A stretch of 8,307 bases of DNA. Source: Nanobdellota archaeon. GTDB taxonomy: Archaea; Nanobdellota; Nanobdellia; SCGC-AAA011-G17; GW2011-AR17. How positions within the stretch are numbered: the stretch's first letter is position 1; each line of letters opens with the position of its first letter. Shown here piece after piece: positions 1 through 6,600 of this stretch. The stretch is taken from contig JASEIA010000066.1 in NCBI GenBank assembly GCA_030018575.1, forward strand, positions 1 to 8,307, read 5' to 3'. Made by a program: the position numbers and the translations under genes. The notes beneath the pieces are model-generated. The model had not been told where the DNA came from. It saw only the letters and a program-made list of their open reading frames with translations, and ran no database searches.

Positions 1-455
1 GGCTCGCCTTTATTGGCATTGTCCGCATTCAAGCTGATTGTTGCGTATTTGCCTTTTACAGGTATGTGCACATAAATAAGCACCCCTATTTCAGCAGATG
101 CGCCCATTCCCGGAGGCATATTTTGGTTTTTTGGGCGGTGCAGGATAAATCCGCAATTGTATTCTCCTGGTTCTGCATCTATTTTTTCAGGCAGTTTTAG
201 ATTCACAGAAAAAGTCATCACGCCGTCTTCATCATAAACTGTTTCATTAATAATATTTGCATAGGGGCATTCAAATTCAAAATCAGCCATGTCATAGCCC
301 ATTGTGCGGAAATCTATTCTTTGCTCTTTGTAAGGAAAGAAAGGAATGTCTATCCTGGAGGGGGAGATTCCTGCCATTGAAGGAGCATAGACGAGTGGTA
401 TTGCCGCCAAAGATAGAATTAATAGACAAAATAGAATACATGTCCTTTTTTTCAT
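1..455 (-). CDS. Secreted beta-sandwich-like surface protein, N-terminal 151 residues (runs off left edge)
   Basis: The reading frame opens at the ATG whose complement lies at 453-455 and stays open to the window edge, giving 151 complete residues. Residues 1-24 are a Sec signal peptide: MKKR, a hydrophobic core (CILFCLLILSLAAIPLV), then a YA cleavage site. After it comes a beta-rich stretch beginning SPSRIDIPF (31-39), with PGEYNCGFIL (96-105) and a late strand pair GVLIYVHIPVKGKYATISL (124-142). The order 'PSRI...pGeY...hhV.I.V' is reminiscent of Ig-like, DUF916 or pilus-chaperone-like ectodomains, but I cannot assign a family. Two cysteines, C63 and C101, could form a disulfide in the exported part. 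The start is supported by a TATA-like box centred 26-27 nt upstream and by the lack of any Shine-Dalgarno, implying a leaderless mRNA. It follows the 226-aa surface protein after 71 nt and is probably functionally linked to it, though separately transcribed. Any membrane anchor or sorting signal lies outside the window. Confidence 0.85.
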   Translation of the reverse strand, partial: MKKRTCILFCLLILSLAAIPLVYAPSMAGISPSRIDIPFFPYKEQRIDFRTMGYDMADFEFECPYANIINETVYDEDGVMTFSVNLKLPEKIDAEPGEYNCGFILHRPKNQNMPPGMGASAEIGVLIYVHIPVKGKYATISLNADNANKGE

Positions 456-477
456 ACTAATTTGAGGGGTTCTATTG

Positions 478-485
478 TTTTTAAA
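478..485 (-). promoter_or_regulatory. TATA-like box for the leaderless left-edge gene
   Basis: On the minus strand the box reads TTTAAAAA, with its centre about 26.5 nt before the ATG at 455. That is the spacing expected if transcription starts at the start codon. No GGAGG/GAGGTG motif lies between box and ATG. Confidence 0.5.
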
Positions 486-526
486 GATTATTATGCGCAC
501 TTTATGGATGCTGTTTATAGGGCGCT

Positions 527-1207
527 TTATTGCCCGCCATCAACAGCACTCACTGTCCATGTATCAGACAGCCCTACTTCTGTTGCTCGCGTTGTTGGTG
601 TAATATGGAATTTAAAGCTGAGATTAAGCTTGTCATTGCCTGCTGTATAATTGAACAGGTTGCAGATTGTCCAGTTTACGCTTGCTGAATAAACAGCAGT
701 TATATTGGTATATGCCCCCCATGGCGCAGTGCCGGCAGTGAAATTTCCCCCGCTGCATGTTCCAGAGGATGTATTTTCAAATTTCCATGCATATCCTGAC
801 GCACCGGCACTATCATAAAGCAGGCTGCTGGTGTAGTTTGTGTTTGATATTTTGATTATTGCCCGCCTGTTCCCTATGTTTTCCAAAATTAGCCCGTTAG
901 GAATGCTCCATCCGCAGTTGCATGTATCATTTGTTCCGTCAGTTCCTATTACTGTCTGCGAGCAAACTTCTCCTCCGCAAATATAACCTGTGCCGAAATT
1001 TGCAGAATCATCTGAAAAATTTATAACGAGGTTTGTATTGATAGTAATGTTTACTGCGCCCAAAGTAGTGGTGGTACTTTCACTCCATGCGCCTGTCAAT
1101 GCCCTGAACCCGCCAAACTTATTCATCGTGGCAACGGTCCCGAATAATGCAATAAACAAGGTTGCAACCATAATCACAACAAGCGTTCTGGATGTTGTCT
1201 CTTCCAT
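527..1207 (-). CDS. Membrane-anchored, sequon-rich surface protein (pilin/TasA-like architecture, family not recognised)
   Basis: This is a 226-aa protein with a short cytoplasmic N-terminus (MEETTSR), one TM helix at about residues 8-28, and an exported domain of about 195 residues. The exported part has ten N-X-S/T sequons by my count and six cysteines (77, 82, 96, 98, 151, 182), suggesting glycosylation and up to three disulfides. The C-terminus (LNLSFKFHI...LSDTWTVSAV) has alternating beta character like the last strands of archaeal pilin/TasA-type beta folds; that resemblance is inference. I chose the ATG at 1207 rather than the longer in-frame ATG at 1279. The longer version overlaps the upstream gene by 71 nt and adds a basic, GC-palindrome-encoded segment before the TM helix. 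The 1207 start has GGAG 5 nt upstream and begins 1 nt after the upstream stop (TAA-G-ATG), typical of coupled genes. Its N-terminus resembles that of the 72-aa neighbour (EE..S...VI), so the two may be related partners. Confidence 0.8.
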   Translation of the reverse strand: MEETTSRTLVVIMVATLFIALFGTVATMNKFGGFRALTGAWSESTTTTLGAVNITINTNLVINFSDDSANFGTGYICGGEVCSQTVIGTDGTNDTCNCGWSIPNGLILENIGNRRAIIKISNTNYTSSLLYDSAGASGYAWKFENTSSGTCSGGNFTAGTAPWGAYTNITAVYSASVNWTICNLFNYTAGNDKLNLSFKFHITPTTRATEVGLSDTWTVSAVDGGQ

Positions 1208-1208
1208 C

Positions 1209-1427
1209 TTACTCCGCCCCTTCCTTAGGCTGCGGCAATATTGCAAGCGAAACCTGCCCGCCTGACGGCGGGCCTTCAACCACCCTTTCAGTCACTCTTA
1301 TGACTTTCGGCTCATTTGTGTCTATTGCGTTTAAATTGCTCACAGTAAGCCACGTGCTCACTGCAACAACTATGACTACCAATAATGCGAGAATAACAAT
1401 CAGCTTGTTGCTAACTTCTTCACCCAT
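1209..1427 (-). CDS. Small single-pass membrane protein, 72 aa
   Basis: The protein has an N-terminal MGEEVSNK, a strongly hydrophobic helix at about residues 9-29 (LIVILALLVVIVVAVSTWLTV), then about 43 outward-facing residues ending in a Pro/Gly-rich tail (GPPSGGQ, ILPQPKEGAE). No catalytic motif is visible. The start is well supported: the minus strand reads GAGGTGG 5 nt before the ATG, a good match to the archaeal anti-Shine-Dalgarno, and two TATA-like boxes lie upstream. It is the first gene of a two-gene unit, with the 226-aa surface protein starting 1 nt after its stop. The layout (short acidic/polar start, one helix, exported remainder) matches that neighbour, which suggests an envelope or pilus-like accessory role. 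A class III (pilin) cleavage site of the K/R-G type is not evident. Codons for residues 51-57 (EGPPSGG) come largely from a GC-rich palindrome (1256-1273) that may be an inserted repeat. Confidence 0.75.
   Translation of the reverse strand: MGEEVSNKLIVILALLVVIVVAVSTWLTVSNLNAIDTNEPKVIRVTERVVEGPPSGGQVSLAILPQPKEGAE
1256..1273. repeat. GC-rich perfect palindrome inside the 72-aa gene (REP-like)
   Basis: GCCCGCC-TGAC-GGCGGGC is a 7-bp perfect stem with a 4-nt loop, much more GC-rich than its surroundings. It is read in frame as part of the 72-aa protein (GPPSGG). A half-site, TTGCCCGCC, recurs at 530-538 where it forms the last codons (GGQ, stop) of the next gene. This resembles small dispersed REP-like palindromes, but only one full copy is in the window. 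Confidence 0.45.
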
Positions 1428-1469
1428 GTTTCCACCTCGTTTTTTTTACAGCCCAATATCTTGAATATG

Positions 1470-1481
1470 CCTTATATAAGG
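1470..1481. promoter_or_regulatory. 12-bp palindrome CCTTATATAAGG: second TATA box or operator
   Basis: This is a perfect 12-bp palindrome containing TTATATAA. It could be a proximal TATA box, predicting initiation near 1449 and a leader of about 22 nt. Alternatively it is an operator lying exactly over the start site (about 1472) predicted from the stronger distal promoter. The sequence alone cannot separate these readings. Confidence 0.4.
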
Positions 1482-1494
1482 AATATCAACATCA

Positions 1495-1510
1495 TATTTA
1501 AACCTTTCGG
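1495..1510 (-). promoter_or_regulatory. Strong BRE/TATA promoter for the 72-aa/226-aa gene pair
   Basis: The minus strand reads CCGAAAGG followed by TTTAAATA, an excellent archaeal BRE plus TATA box. The box centre is near 1498, so transcription should start near 1472, giving a leader of about 45 nt that contains the GAGGTGG ribosome binding site at 1432-1438. It sits between the rpsB stop and the 72-aa gene, so the surface genes are transcribed independently of rpsB. Confidence 0.6.
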
Positions 1511-1543
1511 AGAATCTCTGTCCAGGGACAACACAAAGAATAC

Positions 1544-2143
1544 TTACTCTGGCGTGAAGTCATCCAAGGACTCTTTCAGCTCTTCGCCTTCTTTCAAAAG
1601 CCCCTTGTTCTTCAGTATCTCTTTTGCCAGAAGCCAGAAAATCAGCGCAATGCTTTTCTTGCCCTTGTTGTTGCAGGGAACAACCAAATCAACAAATGTT
1701 GCCTCATTGTTTGTGTCGCAGAGTGCAATGACAGTAACGCCTGTTTCAACAGCATCCATGACTGCATTCTTGTCAGGCCACGGGTCCACTGCAAGCACAA
1801 GCTTTGTCTCTGAGAAATCTTCCAAGTCAGGGTTTGTCAGCAAGCCGGGCTTGTACCTGCCCATTATTGCCTTTATGCCTGTTATTTTTGAGAAAAGCCC
1901 AACAGGCTTCCACCCGTTCTCCCTTCTGCATAAAATAATCACGTCTTTCGGTTCATACTGGGACATGAGCCTTCCCGCCATCTCTATTCTTTCGCTTATC
2001 TTTTTGACATTCATTACAGCCAGGCCGTCAGGCCTTACCTTGTATATGAACGGCTCCATGTACTTTGTCCTGAATTTTGTCCCTATGTGAAGCCCCACTT
2101 TCAGGTAAGTGTCCAATGGAATTAACAGTTGTTCTTCAGCCAT
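1544..2143 (-). CDS. rpsB: Small ribosomal subunit protein uS2 (S2), archaeal type
   Basis: The 199-aa protein aligns by eye with archaeal S2 over its whole length. Near residues 15-42 it has the HIGTKFRTKYMEPFIYKVRPDGL signature, then the ISERI segment. In the second half it has the AVDPWPDKNAVMDA motif, the VTVIALCDTNN loop and DLVVPCNNKGKKS, followed by the LIFWLLAKEIL helix. uS2 binds the 30S head/body junction and is needed for initiation. Length is normal for archaea, which lack the bacterial coiled-coil insertion. The acidic C-terminal tail (EGEELKESLDD) is short. The ATG at 2143 is preceded by a palindromic TATA box centred about 29 nt upstream, so the mRNA is nearly leaderless. In many archaea rpsB follows rpoN and enolase in one operon; here it stands alone, divergent from a transporter gene. 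Confidence 0.97.
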   Translation of the reverse strand: MAEEQLLIPLDTYLKVGLHIGTKFRTKYMEPFIYKVRPDGLAVMNVKKISERIEMAGRLMSQYEPKDVIILCRRENGWKPVGLFSKITGIKAIMGRYKPGLLTNPDLEDFSETKLVLAVDPWPDKNAVMDAVETGVTVIALCDTNNEATFVDLVVPCNNKGKKSIALIFWLLAKEILKNKGLLKEGEELKESLDDFTPE

Positions 2144-2167
2144 GCTTCCCTTTGTGAAAATAGGGTT

Positions 2168-2177
2168 GTTTATAAAC
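2168..2177 (-). promoter_or_regulatory. TATA box for rpsB (palindromic GTTTATAAAC)
   Basis: TTTATAAA at 2169-2176 lies within a perfect 10-bp palindrome. Its centre is about 29 nt from the rpsB ATG, predicting a leader of only a few nucleotides. Being symmetrical it could also fire rightward, but the transporter has a better placed box of its own. Confidence 0.5.
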
Positions 2178-2208
2178 CTTACTATTTATTTCCCTCTGGC
2201 TTTTATTC

Positions 2209-2223
2209 GAAAGGGTTAAATAA
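2209..2223 (+). promoter_or_regulatory. BRE/TATA promoter for the MFS transporter, leaderless
   Basis: CGAAAGGG followed by TTAAATAA closely matches the BRE/TATA at 1495-1510 on the other strand. The box centre lies 26-27 nt before the ATG at 2246, so the transcript should begin at the start codon. This is the main reason to reject the longer in-frame start at 2129. Confidence 0.6.
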
Positions 2224-2245
2224 GCGGCACGAGATTAAATCTCAT

Positions 2246-3469
2246 ATGGAAATCAAGAGGCGCTGGTATCACCCTGGAAGCTTTTCAAGGGCGATGCTTA
2301 ATGTGCCTTTTAACATCAAGATGATTTCTGCAGTCATATTCCTTTACTATCTAGGCTGGGGCATGGTGTCCCCTTTCCTGCCGATATATTACAAGTCAAT
2401 CCTGGGGAGCTATACTGCAGTCGGATTGGTTACCGCATTATTGCCCCTGTTTTCCCTGCTGTTAGACATTCCCGCGGGCGGCATCATAAACAAGGTTTCA
2501 AAAATTTGGGTAATAAGAATTGCACTGCTTTTGTACCTGCCTTTCAGCTTTTTTCTGCTTTCTTTAAGGAGTTTGTTTCATTTTATCCTGTTCCGCATAT
2601 ACCATTCTGCTATTTCAACGCCCCTGTGGATTGCCTCTGACTCGTATGCAAGGGAGAATGCGCCGAGATGGAGAGCTGCCGAGTCAATGTCTGTCTATGA
2701 TGTTGGCGCAACATTAAGCCTGATAGCAGGGCCAATAATCGGCGGAGTGCTGTTTGTGCATTTTGGCTTCTCATTGCTGTATGCAATATCAATATTTGCA
2801 GGCATTGCCTTTCTTGCCACCTTTTTCCTTAAGGACGGGGGGCAGCATGAAAAGACAAAAGACGCTGTAAAGGAGCTTATATTCACGGACGGGATTTACA
2901 GGCGCGCAATAATTGATTTTTGGCAGAACAGGCTGCTTGTAAAGGTTTATTCTTTTATCTTTCTGTTCAGGTTCTGCATGTCTTTTGTTGCAATGCTCCT
3001 TCCTTTGTTCATGAAAGAGTTTGGCGCTTCCAACCTGCAGATAGGGCTTGTGTTTGGGGTATATTATTTGCCTCTTCTTTTTGAGCCTTATTTCTCTGTC
3101 TATGCAAAGAACAAGAGGCTGATGACAATGGGGCTCGGCTTGTGCGCAATTGTTTTTGTTTCATTGTTTGCGAACAACCAGCTTAGCTTTATTTTCTTTC
3201 ACGCAATACTGCTTTCATTGCTGTTTGCAGCCATCATCCCGATGCTTAACGGAAGGATTGTTGAATTGATGCCTAGGGAGCAGATAGGGAAATTGTCAGG
3301 CGTTGGCATGATGTTCTCGCATATTGCTGATTTTTCAGGCCCGCTTATTGCAGGGGTTGTTTCTGACGCGTTTGGATTGCAGTATATGTTTCTGATAGGC
3401 GCCGCTGTTGCAGTTGTGCTGGCAATACTTTCTTTGAGGAAAGGCTTCAGGAAAGTGCTGTTCGGATAA
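2246..3469 (+). CDS. Major facilitator superfamily transporter, 12 TM, substrate unknown
   Basis: The 407-aa protein has about twelve hydrophobic helices in two six-helix halves, roughly at 27-47, 57-75, 87-105, 110-130, 152-172, 175-195, 235-256, 264-283, 292-309, 313-333, 352-372 and 377-397. A polar central loop lies at about 197-232. The TM2-TM3 loop LLDIPAGGIINKVSK (72-86) fits MFS motif A (D..xG...). G154...GPIIGG (162-167) in TM5 resembles motif C, which is typical of antiporters. Length and topology are standard for MFS_1 exporters or permeases, but nothing identifies the substrate. I chose the start at 2246 because a BRE/TATA lies 26-27 nt upstream. Extending to the ATG at 2129 would add 39 polar residues overlapping the divergent rpsB start and would place the promoter inside the gene. 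The transporter is monocistronic: rpsB diverges from it and a tRNA gene converges on it. Confidence 0.88.
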   Translation: MEIKRRWYHPGSFSRAMLNVPFNIKMISAVIFLYYLGWGMVSPFLPIYYKSILGSYTAVGLVTALLPLFSLLLDIPAGGIINKVSKIWVIRIALLLYLPFSFFLLSLRSLFHFILFRIYHSAISTPLWIASDSYARENAPRWRAAESMSVYDVGATLSLIAGPIIGGVLFVHFGFSLLYAISIFAGIAFLATFFLKDGGQHEKTKDAVKELIFTDGIYRRAIIDFWQNRLLVKVYSFIFLFRFCMSFVAMLLPLFMKEFGASNLQIGLVFGVYYLPLLFEPYFSVYAKNKRLMTMGLGLCAIVFVSLFANNQLSFIFFHAILLSLLFAAIIPMLNGRIVELMPREQIGKLSGVGMMFSHIADFSGPLIAGVVSDAFGLQYMFLIGAAVAVVLAILSLRKGFRKVLFG

Positions 3470-3473
3470 ATAC

Positions 3474-3498
3474 AAAAAGAGGTAAGGGGAAACCCCTT
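3474..3498 (-). terminator. Hairpin plus T5 tract ending the tRNA-Ala transcript; may also act on the MFS gene
   Basis: Positions 3484-3498 form a perfect inverted repeat. Read on the minus strand it is AAGGGG-TTT-CCCCTT, followed by ACCTC and then TTTTT (3478-3474). It lies 10 nt past the tRNA 3' end and 14 nt past the transporter stop, in the 39-nt gap between convergent genes. The same hairpin recurs at 8135-8149 at the other convergent gene end. A further GGGG at 3502-3505 (minus strand) gives the CCCC arm an alternative partner. Confidence 0.5.
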
Positions 3499-3508
3499 AA
3501 ACCCCGTA

Positions 3509-3598
3509 TGGACTCGGCGGGACATTCGCTTTTTCAAGTTTCGAACCCGCTACCTCTCCCGTGCGAGGGGAGCGCTCTGCCAATTGAGCTACGAGCCC
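3509..3598 (-). tRNA. trnA: tRNA-Ala(CGC) with a 17-nt intron in the T-loop (59/60)
   Basis: The 5' exon is 59 nt (3598-3540), the intron 17 nt (3539-3523) and the 3' exon 14 nt (3522-3509). Spliced, it is a 73-nt tRNA. The acceptor GGGCTCG pairs with CGAGTCC and includes the G3:U70 pair that marks alanine tRNAs, with discriminator A73. The D-stem is GCTC/GAGC and the anticodon stem CTCCC/GGGAG around loop CTCGCAC, giving anticodon CGC for GCG codons. The T-stem is GCGGG/CCCGC around TTCGAAT. All four stems are fully paired, but only after intron removal; without it the T-arm has no proper loop. CCA is not encoded. The Levitt position pair is an unusual A15/A48. A TATA-like box lies about 30 nt upstream and a hairpin/T5 terminator follows. 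Confidence 0.93.
3523..3539 (-). other. Archaeal tRNA intron, 17 nt, bulge-helix-bulge
   Basis: The transcript folds as the T-stem GCGGG/CCCGC (outer helix), a 4-bp central helix of exon UUCG with intron CGAA, and an inner helix CUU/AAG closed by a GAAA tetraloop. Two 3-nt bulges, AAA and UGU, lie on opposite strands either side of the central helix. Cutting between the second and third nucleotide of each bulge, the rule for archaeal splicing endonuclease, releases exactly ACUUGAAAAAGCGAAUG. It leaves a consensus T-loop UUCGAAU. Confidence 0.9.
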
Positions 3599-3624
3599 TT
3601 AGCTTACTTTGAAGATACAATGCC

Positions 3625-3632
3625 TTTTTTAA
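3625..3632 (-). promoter_or_regulatory. TATA-like box for tRNA-Ala
   Basis: The minus strand reads TTAAAAAA. Its centre is about 30 nt from tRNA nucleotide 1, placing initiation a few nucleotides upstream of the mature 5' end. It lies downstream of the surface-protein gene's T-rich terminator, so the tRNA appears to be its own unit. Confidence 0.5.
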
Positions 3633-3644
3633 TGTTGCGGTAAG

Positions 3645-3675
3645 ATAAAAGAAAGAGAAAAATAAAAAAAGAAAT
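3645..3675 (-). terminator. Oligo-T terminator of the surface-protein gene
   Basis: Immediately after the stop codon the minus strand runs through repeated T tracts: TTTCTTTTTTTATTTTTC, then CTTTCTTTTATC. No hairpin is needed; U-rich tracts of this kind are typical archaeal terminators. It separates the 1158-aa gene from the tRNA promoter. Confidence 0.65.
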
Positions 3676-6600
3676 TTACTCCTTTCCGGAGCCCCAGCTC
3701 TGCTGCTTCTTCCTCTTTAGGAATTCTCCCCTCACATATCCCTGCCTTTCCTTATCCGTGGGCTCCCTCCAGAAGACAAGCGCGTGCTTCTTCCTGTAGC
3801 CAAGGACGGCAAGGAACAGCACAACAAGCACTCCGACAATGATAAGCAGCGGCGTTACAAGCTTGCCTGCAGCACTTTCCTTTGCTTCTTCAGCGGCAGG
3901 TGTTATTTCAGGCGCCACAAGCTCTTCGCTGGGAGTTGTTACGTTTGCAGCAGGTGCTTCTTTCTCTTCTTCAGCTTTCTTTCCGATTATCGCAAAGTAG
4001 CTGAATCCGGGGCTTGTTGCTTCATAATATACCTTGTCGCTTTGCTCGCTCAGTATAGAAGTTGTAAGCTCTCTCCATGAGCCGTCTGCAAATCTTGCAA
4101 GCCTTATGTGCTCAGGCTGGTAGTCATTGTCATCAAGCCATTTTGTGGTTACAATAAACTGTATCCTGGCTTCTTTCAGCTTGCCTGCAAGCTTTGGCGC
4201 GTCAATCTCTATGTATCTGTACAGCCCTCCGTCTGGTGCTGAGCTTACTGAGCTTGGCTTTTCAATCAGCTTTTTCACTTCAACTTTTACATTCTCAAGC
4301 GCTTCTGTCGCTGTAAAGATTAATGCATCAACTCCTATGCTGTCTGCCTTGCTTATCCTGAATGTATTCTCGGAGTTTGCTGCAATGGTTGAGAATGTTC
4401 TTGACTCAGTTACTACTGTGTCTCCTGCGCCGCCCGAGCTGCTGCCTGTGTCTGCTGTAGTAGTTGTTGAGCTTGTAGTTGCCGGCACAAGACCGCTTAT
4501 GCTTGAGCCGATGCCAGAGAAGTGCGGGACCTTAAGGTTAAAGGTGTTGTTGTCCTTGTTCCAGTAGCATACGTCTGTCGTGTTTGTCGTGCTGCATGCT
4601 GCTCCTGCTGCTGTAAGCAATGGGGCATATGCGCCTACATTATAATCTGTATAGTCATCAGGCAGGCTTCCTACCGTGTCTCCGTTTGTCCTGTTCCAGA
4701 CTACAGCCCAGTTCTCGTCTCTCAGGTGCGGCAGGCTCATGTTAAAGCTATAGCTCTCATTTATGTAGTTAGAGGCTCCTGATGTGTCACTATAAGGCAT
4801 TACAACATATGCATAGTCATACACATGAGGCACAAAGCTTCCTGCTTCCCATGTCTGCGCATTTGCGCTGGCACTTGATGCATTGTTGCTCATGATGCTG
4901 TTTGTCGGCGGCTTTGCTGACAGCAGGTCAAAGTTAATGAAATACAATGTTGTGCCTGAGCCTGTCATCTTCAGTTCTAAATTGACTTTTCCGGCCATCA
5001 TTACTACCATTGGATTAAAGTCATTTGCATCCATCCTTGTCAGCAGGCATGTTGCGTCAGGCGGGTTTGGCGTGTTGCATTCGTCCGCATTCCTGTAGAA
5101 CGTTAGGTTAATGCCCGCCATCGGGTCAAGGTCTTTGTTAGATACATTAATGCTCTGCGAGTCAAGGCTGCCGTTCGGCAATGGCCTTCTGAAAGTAAAT
5201 TCGCTTACCTGTACAGTAATATTGTTTTGTGTTTTGGTTAAGTCAAGCGTTTTTTCAACAGGCGGCGCTTCGTTTGGATATACGCTTACCTTTGCCCAGT
5301 TGCTGTTGTTAAGTATAGGCAGGTAAGTGATGCCTCCGCTAAGGTCTTCTACTATATAATGCATTGTGCCGAACACAGGGTGCTTTACTTTGATTGCCAT
5401 GTGCATGCTTGTTGTCAATGCACCGCCGGTTGAGTTCTGCACTGCTATTTTCATTCTGCTGGTGTTTACTGCTGCTCCGGGTATTGTACCGTTATATGTG
5501 CCTGTAAGCGGTCTTAGCGTAAAGTTTATCCATTTATCTGCAACCATCATTGTTACATTCTGGAACATTGCAAGATTCTTAGCGCCGCCTGGATTGCCTG
5601 CTTCATTGCTTGCGTTCTTTGCATAAAACTCTATAAGATAGCTTACTCCAGAGCCGCCTGCGCCCATAAGGGACATATTATAGAATGCCCAAGAGCCATG
5701 GCATCTTGCGTCATTATACACAAGGTTGTCAGAGCTGTTTGTTGCATTAAAATCAGATATTTCCGCATCCATCGGCGGGACAAAGCCAGGCCATGGCACC
5801 AGCCTCGTTATGACATTTGTTATATTAACAAGGCTCGTATTACCAGATAAATTAATGCAGCCCGACAGGTATTGGTCTGAATAAGTCAGGTTGACTGTAA
5901 TATTCAGCAACCCCCCTTGTCCGCCTGCATCAGTGCTTAGGTTCGTGATTGAGATTTCCTTTGAAATGGGCGGCGATGGGCATGCTGTTGCATTCATCAC
6001 AGGCGTGTCTTCTTCAAAGCACCATTCCATTTCCGGGAAAATTTCAGAGTCCCTTACAAGCATTAAAGTATAAGCCCTGCCTATCGGAACAACTATTTCC
6101 TTGTTCCACACAGCATTTCTTACATTGCTTTCAATCGGGAACCCAACTGCCTGGTCTATTAATTCATATCCAAATTTCACTGAATTGCTGGTTGAGTTTG
6201 AGTCAGGCACATTGCCAACTGCGCTTACATTTATTGTAACAGCTGGCTGCAGATAGAATGTCGAGCCGTTGACAGCAGGCATTTTCTTCATCATTGGCAT
6301 GCCTTCCATCCCGGGAGGCGAAGGCGTTGGATAAAACATATTGCTCGGGAAAGGCGGCAAATTAGGCCCTATGAGTGTCGCCCTAACGCTGTTGTTGTAA
6401 AGCAGCTTAATCTTGTATAGCTCTTTTGAGCCGTTTATTCCTGAAAATCTGAAGAAGCCTGTTGTGCCTGTCCCGCCGGCAATTGCAGAAGCAATAAGTG
6501 TTTCAGTCGGCGGGCCGCCTGCGCCTGCGACAAATTCATATATAGTGACATTTGTGCCGTTCTGCAAATCCCCTGTGTCATTCTTCACATATCCTGAAAA

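Noticed and set aside
1208..1279. Longer N-terminus (24 extra residues) for the 226-aa protein
   Set aside because: It would overlap the 72-aa gene by 71 nt and start inside the GC palindrome; the ATG at 1207 has its own GGAG and places the TM helix at the N-terminus.
1209..1427. Class III (type IV pilin/archaellin) signal peptide in the two small membrane proteins
   Set aside because: No K/R-G cleavage site precedes the hydrophobic helix in either protein; an uncleaved signal anchor fits better.
1461..2090. 209-aa open frame on the plus strand
   Set aside because: It lies entirely antisense to rpsB, whose protein is unmistakable; the translation is Ser/Phe-rich without motifs and is a shadow of rpsB codons.
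2129..2245. 39-residue N-terminal extension of the MFS transporter
   Set aside because: It overlaps the rpsB start and both promoters; the BRE/TATA at 2209-2223 predicts a leaderless start at 2246.
4127..4567. 146-aa plus-strand frame, and other plus-strand frames between 3784 and 6637
   Set aside because: All are antisense to the 1158-aa surface protein, which has a signal peptide, domains, ribosome binding site and terminator; they lack starts with promoters and any recognisable motif.
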